The notes under the pieces are model-generated. The model searched no databases, had not been told where the DNA came from, and was given only the letters and a program-made list of their open reading frames with translations. Position numbers and translations under genes: made by a program. From Isochrysis galbana (taxonomy: Eukaryota > Haptophyta > Isochrysidales > Isochrysidaceae): a DNA stretch of 64,000 nucleotides. Shown one piece after another: positions 8,501 to 15,500 of the stretch. Each line of letters opens with the position of its first letter. Position 1 is the first letter of the stretch. Location: assembly GCA_018136815.1 (NCBI GenBank), contig CM030937.1, positions 2,180,887 through 2,244,886 of the forward strand, written 5' to 3'.

Positions 8501-10732
8501 GTTGAAGGAGCAGTCGGCATCGCTATCGCACACCGTGTCGGCGGCTGAGTATCGCGCGCGGAAGCCGCTACGCCGTCCGATCTCATCAGAGAGGAAAATT
8601 ACGCTAGCGAGACCGTCGTGGAGACGAAGCGCATAGCGCTCGATCCCGTTGCTCCGGCCAGTCAGCCGCACAATGGGCCGGAGCGACCCATATGCAGAAC
8701 CAAAGACGCGTATGAAGTCGTGGGTAGTCTCAAGGTCGTACTCCACATCGAGCCGCACAAAGCGGTGGGTTGTCAGCGCCTCCCCCGTCACCAGCGCGTC
8801 GCTGTGGTGAAAGTCCAGATCGAAGCGGCAGTCGGCTAGATCCGCGTATTTTCTGTGTGCCGTGAGAGCCCCCTTCATCGAGCTGAACTCACCAGACTGC
8901 TCCTTGAGCGTGACCATGCCCAGGCAAGAGTCCGTATAGGAGCAGTCGCCGCCCGAGTAGCCCGAGGCGCATGCACACGTTCCGTCGGGGTTGCAATTGC
9001 CGCCATTGCAATCGTCGGATGAAGTACACCTGCTCGCATTCGCATCGAAGCGAAGTGCGACTACGGTATCTGTGAATATGCTGATCGAGCCCACGGCGCG
9101 CAGCGGGGGCCACGGGCCGCGACCGTTGAGCCGCGCAAGCAGCCGCGAATCGTTGTATAGACCGGTACGGACGAAAAGCTTCTGAGTGGGCCAGATTTCG
9201 ACGCTATCATCGATGCGGACCTCAACTATTGAAGCACTCGTGTCCCCCTCAACGGTCCATTGGCAAGGAGCAGCGACCATCAACTCAGCGCGGCACATCA
9301 GTTGGCCGCTGCCACCACGAATGTTTAAGATGGCGCGGCCTTGTGCAGCCGGCTGGACAAAAACGCGCCCATCCTCCGTGATACGCGCCGCCGGCAAAGG
9401 CGGCGAGGCTGGCGAGTGCATGATTGAGGGCACCGCAAAGGATGACGTCGATTGGCCCCAGCTGGGATGCGGCGGGATGGCAGGAGGCGACGCGTCGCGA
9501 ACCGGCATCGTGAGTGCGTCGGCTGCCTCGACAACGACCTCCTCGCAATTCTCCACCCAGAGCCACGCGCGGCAATTTGGGCGATCCGGATTGGCAAGGC
9601 AGCGTGCGCATTCTTGGCTGAGCACCGCCGCCAAGACGCTCGCATCGCTAACCTGCTCGGTAGGCACATTTGCGCGGCCGGCAATGCCATCAAGTGATTT
9701 GTACTTGTATAAAAACTGACGGGTCAGCTTGAATGCGAGCGAGGCGCCCTGCTGCGAACAATTTGCGTTGGGATCGAGGAACGCGCACGAGAGCTGGCGC
9801 GATGCGCGCACAAACTCAAAGTCGCTGATGCGCTGCGCCACTTGGTAGCGCATGCGCAGGTCAGAGGCGTTGATGCCGTTCATCCGTGCTACTGTCACCA
9901 GCCGGCTTGTGGGATCGCCTGCGCGCCAGGCACCGAGCACATTTGAAACCTCGGTCCGTTGGGCGTGGGTTTCGCTGGCGAACCACTCGTCGTACCCTTG
10001 CGAATTGGCGAAGCTCCACGAGGCGTCGACTTGCGCCCACCGCCGCACGAGTTCGAAGACGGCGTGAGGGTGCTCGAGAGCGTACTCCCGGCGGATCGCG
10101 AGCACATTGAACGTCTCGAAACCCCAGAGCGAAAGCATGTGAGCGTCGGCGACGAGCGAGGCCTCACCGAGCTCAGAGCGACGCATCAGTTCGTAGAAAG
10201 CTTCACCCCAGCAGTAGACGGCGTCGATGTCGCCGGAGTCCCATTTCTCAAGAATCCGCGTGGGCTCAACAAAGACAACGCGCACGTTTCGGATGGCAAA
10301 GAGCTCGGTGAGGAAGACGGTTGCCGCGTGGGCTGTGGAGCCAAAGGCAACGCCAACCCGCTTCCCACTAAGATCAAGCGGCGAGGCTGGGCCCCTCCCC
10401 CGCACGAGCAGTCCTTGGTCGGAGTGCTTGACATGGACAATATAGTCTGTCGAGAGCTCAACTCCCCTCGAGACTGCAGTTGCCCACGGGACCGATCCTA
10501 GGACAGAGGCGTCGAGGAGTCCCGAGCAAAGGGCAGAAACGGCGACGAGCCCCGACGGCTGAGGGATGCACTGCACTCCGCCGTACGAGCATAGGAGCTG
10601 AAAGGGCTGTGGCTCGAGGAAGAAGCCAAGGCGCAGAGGGGGCGAAGAGGAGGGGAGGATGGCGGAGGGGACGGGAAAGGCGAGGCTGGCAAGCACGGCG
10701 AGAAGGACAAGGAGGAGGACGCGCAGGGTCAT
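2591..10732 (-). CDS. receptor-like phosphoinositide phospholipase C with TauA-like extracellular sensor domain
   Basis: This is a single 2713-residue frame. I chose ATG at 10732 because a secretion signal (residues 1-24) follows it directly. Domains in order: TauA/NMT1-like solute-binding domain (about 34-325; GKRVGVAFGSTAH, GDIDAVYCW), EGF-like (569-597), CUB-like (603-729), EGF-like (735-764), second CUB-like (769-915), Cys-rich stretch (920-954), first membrane segment (977-998), about eight further hydrophobic segments (to 1390), PH-like (1559-1706), EF-hand (loop D1727 to E1738), PLC-X (1939-2084), Ser-rich X-Y linker of about 285 residues, PLC-Y (2373-2468), C2 (2482-2634) and an acidic coiled tail. 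By alignment with PLC-delta1, the catalytic histidines (H1953, H1998) and calcium ligands (N1954, E1983, D1985, E2032) are kept. Expected reaction: calcium-dependent cleavage of PIP2 into IP3 and diacylglycerol at the inner face of the membrane. The ligand is unknown; coupling of ligand to lipase is inference. Confidence 0.88.
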   Translation of the reverse strand: MTLRVLLLVLLAVLASLAFPVPSAILPSSSPPLRLGFFLEPQPFQLLCSYGGVQCIPQPSGLVAVSALCSGLLDASVLGSVPWATAVSRGVELSTDYIVHVKHSDQGLLVRGRGPASPLDLSGKRVGVAFGSTAHAATVFLTELFAIRNVRVVFVEPTRILEKWDSGDIDAVYCWGEAFYELMRRSELGEASLVADAHMLSLWGFETFNVLAIRREYALEHPHAVFELVRRWAQVDASWSFANSQGYDEWFASETHAQRTEVSNVLGAWRAGDPTSRLVTVARMNGINASDLRMRYQVAQRISDFEFVRASRQLSCAFLDPNANCSQQGASLAFKLTRQFLYKYKSLDGIAGRANVPTEQVSDASVLAAVLSQECARCLANPDRPNCRAWLWVENCEEVVVEAADALTMPVRDASPPAIPPHPSWGQSTSSFAVPSIMHSPASPPLPAARITEDGRVFVQPAAQGRAILNIRGGSGQLMCRAELMVAAPCQWTVEGDTSASIVEVRIDDSVEIWPTQKLFVRTGLYNDSRLLARLNGRGPWPPLRAVGSISIFTDTVVALRFDANASRCTSSDDCNGGNCNPDGTCACASGYSGGDCSYTDSCLGMVTLKEQSGEFSSMKGALTAHRKYADLADCRFDLDFHHSDALVTGEALTTHRFVRLDVEYDLETTHDFIRVFGSAYGSLRPIVRLTGRSNGIERYALRLHDGLASVIFLSDEIGRRSGFRARYSAADTVCDSDADCSFNGGCSPAGTCLCKPGWYGLACSSRVCLSFNEAQSGRIDSQAFNTSGGASPALACGWPLQASVGDVGVRINWEDFDLEPAGSVEDAGDYVTIERIDSDASSTLTYKMASVRCSLGDECDTERHPWMRGTCERGVCAVAGGALELHIEEPLLLRFITDRNDGGTPYEGIHAQWQSLQSCPVELGNVCFGKGATCDLPSGLCMCEGAACDCRCPTEAELDKMSLGGDLVALRAETDVAMVASTSVLAFVLVVVLIAMRVGPRFRSRLRNYRRLARRLGYIMWINLCRSAERLRRELARAYAFLLTAPEWTVGRYVLMSEPTLTFISLTQLLLRGFSITECVFLVGQIGTYAAGEDGQLTATERLILAANAFYAALYILLALTEAFFTRRAVSRQSCSDLAVAAFTSLAVSTIVLCEEVYVRRVQALSVEEVRYLVNGSQVSAAVAAAADDADVESQALVRIAQTGLLPHMLLVTMSAATLAMSLLFGLISVRMRKEFRWRVFQCFGLDPASFRRFTAMRCFWSFLLLDGIAAVYEAATVSSSIVMDVGQSDVVQRAIICGASGVLLHVTFDLLLNFAARRQAVRATSCLGVLGAVSPFAYLVYWVDVRPDEYRLDADPELLPALNSMLNVYLTHVTLIHVVCAAIRLGLLLNVHTLVNDVFGHSLVDLEDPARRDAVIEATAANLGLQASSLSGVRHVAKGEVLLIAIESEEQEDTVGTIPTAQRPPERGPSWEAGAHDGKELNEPSEGPLAAFRFETVNHGSTRPVADGADGAGKPKSLGQPARLLDAAGLAKWHRERTEALREGGKADARPPTRTHRRFVGLCPAIGRLRWSHTAYIGIDQVIEVGYRAVGERSGSAPRLCSVIERLGAHCSLPKSAAFACEVSPHGNIPRPDVGGGSTGGFLRLWSRHVGGSFHVPAKSGERKLIYVVFHAHDGVLRRLWMEPPDAESAQLWLQGISVALQLWPRPHVPAAELEWMRAVFEAADRDRTGVLERSELRALLHAANLGSTTSAVLEEALGSHMVRRGHRLVGQLNFWQAAQLLIKLQTPREGELYDVFNRYAGGRSRIVGDICKDQHECASSNLETEESLLSAPQMLIEDWVAFQRNEQGQLDAAQARVQFRRYLRERELTRARACGGGSALSIGGRFHGALAGSGPTSSTAQNVPEESITLSDFRQLLLCEANSAIDANALTAKPGDFSHPLCHYWISCSHNSYLVGDQLTSRASSDMYRRVLLEGCRCIEVDICDGADGEPMVTHVHALTSSVQLAEVLRAINEVAFVSSPLPVILSIEMHCSSEQQKKCAHMMRQTFGRQLLLPDELERLQPGLLSPADLTRRILVKGKPARQAQIRKHSEPSGGSRAARLSLVRMASLRASAPRGSSGGRVDSMASSSCLGRVEDVRCSAPRADATSAGCGTCPGLIAASRARSSVQHEESPSCTCGGCTARNSGLSCTTPHCKPRITHPAHLMTAPPAPRPCRHRVSEPSALSSPQHSARNGRASSRDERPLGGTEVLFSTRGSITELASLSMRGSLQPHLEEEFTAEPQRPELPSGDAVDPLPGSRTTEDCRWRTRRPSLLKVTARALLRKVSTPMELAKRQKGTPRFVDPEMLEVTAVRSCLLERVESVEWPLPIVSISEDRMLLIEQDGIRAPFTEPLHALFARRLCRVFPAGTRVTSDNMDPLPCWRLGAQMVSLNYQTNDLPLQLNRALFALHGGFGYVLKPPELRCAEGPEWPPFRHNLQRITMRILSLNRLPTRREHRPLLQSALHHAYEDTLSGSPSSPDPTGAIAHPSISVEVHAVGGFSCVAPALPLSASPVQRMCIAACEARRRTFHCLAAEPRETVLRVSVHDGETLVAYETVILGTLRPGYRCLALRSRLGTPISLCSLLLHIEAGEESNMWAEARALRAALNEREQRIAALNAELNTAKERAQRYGWTELLWGEDEDSDLHVDETRETKRGGSEGIDVPFLPI

Positions 10733-12561
10733 GCGCGCTGCCTGCGCATGCGGGAAGGGCGGGAGGTGGGAGAGGAGCACGGGGAGGGAGGGGGACTAGG
10801 AGTCAGAGTCGGGTTTCCCGCGCTCCTCTTCCCCACCCTCTCTATCCCCCCCTCTTTCTTTCCTCCCGTCCCCTTCTCTCTCTCTTCCTCTCTTCCTTGC
10901 TTCCCCCTCTCGTCTCCTCCTCTACTATCCCCTTCAACAGTCTTACTATGATCTCCTCTCCTACTCTCGTGACATTAACGTACTCATCTCTCTCCTCTCC
11001 CTCCCTCCTCTCCCCCCCCTCCCCCCTCCTCCCCCCCTCTCTCTCACCCCTGCCCACCCCCTTCGCGTTCTCCCTCCCTCTCTCCGTTTACTCTCTATCT
11101 CCTGATGTTTTCTACGTATTCGCCCTCACAGGCCCTACCTCACGGGCTCTTTTCCCCTCCTCGCACCAAAGACGAAAACAACGCTCGCCGAGCGCTCGAT
11201 TTTCTCGGAACTCCTTGGTCTCCAAACCTTGAACTAAAACTACGTTGAAGTAAATAACGATGAGTCATCAGTGTTCAATGTTTTCCATCTATAGCCAGTC
11301 GTGAAGTACGTAGGTGAGTCTCGTCTAAATTAGGGCGCGGCGGGCAGTGTCTTACTACGAGTCCGGGGCGGGTCCTCTTGCTCATTCAGCCCTTTGGTCC
11401 ATAATTTTTTATTTTGGAGCTCTGTGGTGTGTCCAAATGGGGAACGTTTGGCGGGTGAGGGGAGTGGCCCGCAACCGGAAATAGGCGGAAGGGCCGGTGT
11501 CGAACCCAATGTATCTCTCTATACTCTAACTCTTGGCGGATTCGATGCTCAGTCGTGTGGAACAAGTTTTGTTTTGGAGGACGATCTCGAGGAGGTTCAC
11601 CACTCGTCAACCAAGTACGAAGTAGTAAGGCTTCGCATATTACATATTAAATTATTCGTGCTTCGTGCTCTTTCTAAAGTATATTTGCTTGTTGTTTGTT
11701 AGTAGATTTCAGCTATGAGCGATAAGTGGGGTGTGCTATCTATCCTTCTCTTCCCTCGTCGCCATGTAGGAGTACAAAAAATCCTCACGAACGAATTTAC
11801 CCGCTAAGAGTAGGAGCGCGATATGTGGCAGTGTGCTTGCGCTACTCCTACTCCTTATTTATTCCTCGCCAGAGATCCATACATAGAGCGTAGAGTAAGA
11901 GTAGGAGTACCGCACCGTCTGCTTCTTTCTTTTCCCGCCCAATAAGCTATAGGTCTACTATAGACTTTTCTGCGGATTTATCTACCTTCCCTCGGCCCCC
12001 TCTCTGCGCTCAGCCCCCTTCTCGCCGCTTCCCAAGAAAGCCCCACGCAGCGCCGCAGCTAGGGCCTTCCCTCCCCACTTTCCTTGCCTCGCTCCCTCGC
12101 CTTGCCTCGCTCTCTCGCCTCGCTCTCTCCCTCTGCCTCCCTTTTCCCCATCCGCCCTCACCTCCCACCGCCTCCTCGCCCCCTCGCCCCCTATTCCCCC
12201 TTCCTCCCTCCCTTTCTCCTTCTCTGCGTCGCACGCTCTGCTTCCGTGGCTGTCTGTGCCCTTTCCCGTCCCCTTCTCTCTTCGTGTGTGAAGCGAGGGA
12301 GCTCTCGATCATTGCCTAGAGCTAGCCTTGCCTGGAGCACGACCGGTGGGAGGGGTGAAAGGAGGCGCGTGGACGAGCGCCAAAGGCACTGACGCTACCA
12401 CTGCACGAGCCGCCTTGCTGTGTGCGGAGGACGCAACTGGAGAGCAGCTTCTTGCAGAACGATTGACTCGTGAGAACGCCGCGTGGGCGAGAAGGAGGAG
12501 CGAAAGTGGCCCGGTAGCCGTGGCTTGAGCGACACTGGTGCACTGCGTGCTCAGAGGCGCT
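10733..12561. promoter_or_regulatory. divergent intergenic region with two pyrimidine-rich tracts
   Basis: About 1.8 kb separates two head-to-head genes. The plus strand is strongly C/T-biased at about 10800-11110, next to the phospholipase start, and again at about 12000-12260, next to the UBZ4-protein start. The middle (11200-11990) is ordinary AT-richer sequence without a recognisable gene. Promoters for both genes must lie here, but I see no clear TATA box. Calling the tracts promoter elements is inference from their repeated position beside start codons in this window. Confidence 0.45.
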
Positions 12562-15500
12562 ATGGACGTTGTGCTCGAGGTGAGGGATGCAGAGGCGACT
12601 CTGTCCTCGGAGCTCATCGCTATCATGCACTTGCGCACCTCGGTTGGTGGCGTGGCGAGGGACATGCTGCAGACGCACTTGATCCCGTTGTTTGGCAATC
12701 CTTCAGGCGCAACACCCAGTCTTGCTCCCGGTGTGGCACTTTATCATAGCACCCAGTCCGTTGACGCGATTTTGCACGGCCCGCGTGTGCCTAATATGCT
12801 CCAGTGCAGACTGCTCAACAAGCAGTCAGGAGCACATGCTCGTCTCATCAGTGTTGTCGTCGTCACCGTAATGCACGAGGCAGACCGGCTCATTTTTGGC
12901 GAAGTTGACCTGCAGCGCATGCAGCTAGCGTTCGAGCGCTCTGGCTCGGCTACGTGGAGGCTCGTGGCTGTCGCTGCACGTCCGGTCTCACAGCGGTTAC
13001 GGCCTGCTCTAGACGCCCTGAGTCCAGTTTTGAAGCAGTCCGCGGAACAAGGCCAAGGCGTGCTTACACTTAAAGGCATCGCTGACGTCGTCATCACCGC
13101 CTTTTCCACCATCGCGACGTGGAGGCAAGCGCCTGTTGATGCGGACGAGACATCTATCCCCACAGTGCTCCCGCAGCCGACACCGCGCGAGGTGCGTGAG
13201 ATGGCAGCGTTGCTGCACGTATTGCGCCAAGCGTTGGCCAGCTTTCCACAGGCTTCCGAGCTGCTTGAGCCAAACGAGTCGGACTGGCTTATCACGAATC
13301 TTGACGAGTGGGAGGAACTCGCAGCGCTGGGAGAGGAAGACCTCCGGTGCCATTTGGCCTCGGAGGCCGGAGCTCAAGACAAAGTGGCTATCTCGTATCT
13401 GGAAGACATGTGCAATGATCACGCTGCGCGTCGTGTGGCGCTCAACCGGCTACTGAAGAGCGACGCCTGGGATGGCTGGGCGCACGATGGTTCTAAGGAA
13501 AGATCGAAAGAAAAGGAGGGTTGGAGAGAAGGCGAGTTTGGCAACAGCGAGGAGTGTGGGCTGATCGATGCGGCGAGGCAGCAATTACTTGCGCTGAGAA
13601 GTGCGTGCATGAGGGCCGAGGAAGGGGTGGCCGCAGTTGAACCCGTTGAATTGGCCTCCCTGGCCACAGAGCCTGCGGCAGAATGCGATCTCGCACCTAA
13701 AGTTGAACCGATGGATGCGGGAAGGGCAGGCACGGCTGATGTGCCGAGGTTGTGGGCGGATCGCGTTTGTTCGTTGCACTTGGGCAGTGCTCCGATGCCT
13801 CCGGATACGCTCAAAGTGCAGCAAGATGACATCGATTCCAATATGATGGTATCGCAGATCTCAGCCGAAGTACCGTTTACACCATCGCATGGCAGGGGCC
13901 TTTGGCTGAACGCTGAGGCTGCCCCCCCGGGGCGTGAGCCACTTCGGCCTCTTGGGCGGTTCAGCAGCAGTTGCGACGCAAGCCCTTGCGGCGTTAGGCG
14001 TACCGTTACAGACTGCGAACCTCAGAATGCTCTCCATGTCAGCAGTTGGGTTGCGGACCAAGCACGAATGCAAGAGATAAGTGCTCCTCGTCGCCGAAGT
14101 GATGCAGTCTTGCATCCTCGCACTCCTGGCAAGTATGTGCACATGAATGGCGGGTATTTGGGTCTAGGTGATGATGGTGTGTCTGTGGCTGGTGTCGCCG
14201 CTGACCATGTCATTGCGAACGATGAATCCTCCGGCCCGACGAAAAGGCATGCTGCACTCAGTTCCCTCGCCGAGCGAGGCGATGGGCAATTAGACCAGAT
14301 TGGAGAGGCCATGTCTGCTCCGCCGAGATCCACCTGTGTGGGCATGTTTGGCGCATCGCCATCTCGCCTATCTCTTCCGGATAGCTCGGCCGTCCGCTCG
14401 AATGGGCATCCCACATCGATAGGGCAGAACATTCATGGCGACCAGAAGCCCATACCCTTCGCCCTGCTGGCGAGAGCGAACAATGTAGCACCCCTCACCT
14501 CAAGTGACTTGCACGCACGGTGTCAAGGTGGCGGCGAGCTCCAAGAGCCGGGGGCTAGAGCGGCAGCGTCAGAACCGCAGTCCGCATCCCCCTACCCTGA
14601 AGGGTTCGCGCGCAGCGCGTCCGGGGCTATCTCCATGCTCATTAGTGCCATGTCGGACGACGACGACAGCTTCGACGATGATCGCCAGTCACCGCTTATG
14701 CATGACGATCTCGAAGCGACCTATGACGCGTCGCATGTGAATGCGTTGGAGAAGGCGCCCGATTTGGACCTTCCTTCCGGTGTTCTAGATTCTTCGTCTA
14801 CCCACTCAATGGAGACGAGCGGTCGAATGGGTGGAGCGTCCGTGTCGATGCTTGTTGGAGACATGTCCTCGGATGAGAGCGACGCGGACGTCGACGTCTG
14901 CGGCGAGGATCGCAATGCTGAAGCTAGCGTCCATAGTAAATCACCGGAGATCCATGGAATGGGCTGCAATGTTGGTGCTCATCTTGCGGCTGACGAGTTC
15001 TCGTTGGGTGCCTCGAGCAGGACCTGCAGCGGCGAATGCTCCTCAGCTAGCCTTGCTCAAAAGCAAAAGGACTCCGCACTCCAGTGGCGACGTATCTTGA
15101 ACGGAAATTCGCACGACGCACGGCCTGGCCCTGCTTCAGCTGCTGGTGTTCAGCAGTGTGGGTACAGTCCGACTTGGGAGGATGCTGACCTCTTCTCGCA
15201 ACCCACGCAAACTGATGCACAGGCACATAACAACACGGAAGTGCTCGCACCCGAGGGCACGGCCTCGGAGACGGCACTCCTCACGCCATGGGCAAATGAG
15301 ATGGGGCCTGAAGCACGTGCCAATGCAAATAGAACTCCCACTTGCGCCTCGGCAAATAGTGTCGAGGCCTCCGGGAGTAGCCCGGGATCCCTCGGTTCGC
15401 GTCCAGTCCGTTCCGGACGTCTGAGTACAAAGCACCGCCATGCAACGGCTGCGGCTAGCACCCCTGTCATCAACCTCTGGGATGAAGAATGTTGCCCCCA

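Noticed and set aside
9186-10501. Plus-strand frames of 178 and 181 codons inside the phospholipase gene
   Set aside because: They are antisense to a continuous multidomain gene, have no recognisable domains, and are expected in GC-rich coding DNA.
10733-10780. Longer GTG-started N-terminus for the phospholipase gene
   Set aside because: ATG 10732 directly precedes a classic signal peptide. The extra 16 residues would displace it and GTG starts are not expected here.
11490-11510. B-box-like sequence GGTTCGACACC on the minus strand
   Set aside because: No A box at the right distance and the flanks cannot form a T stem.
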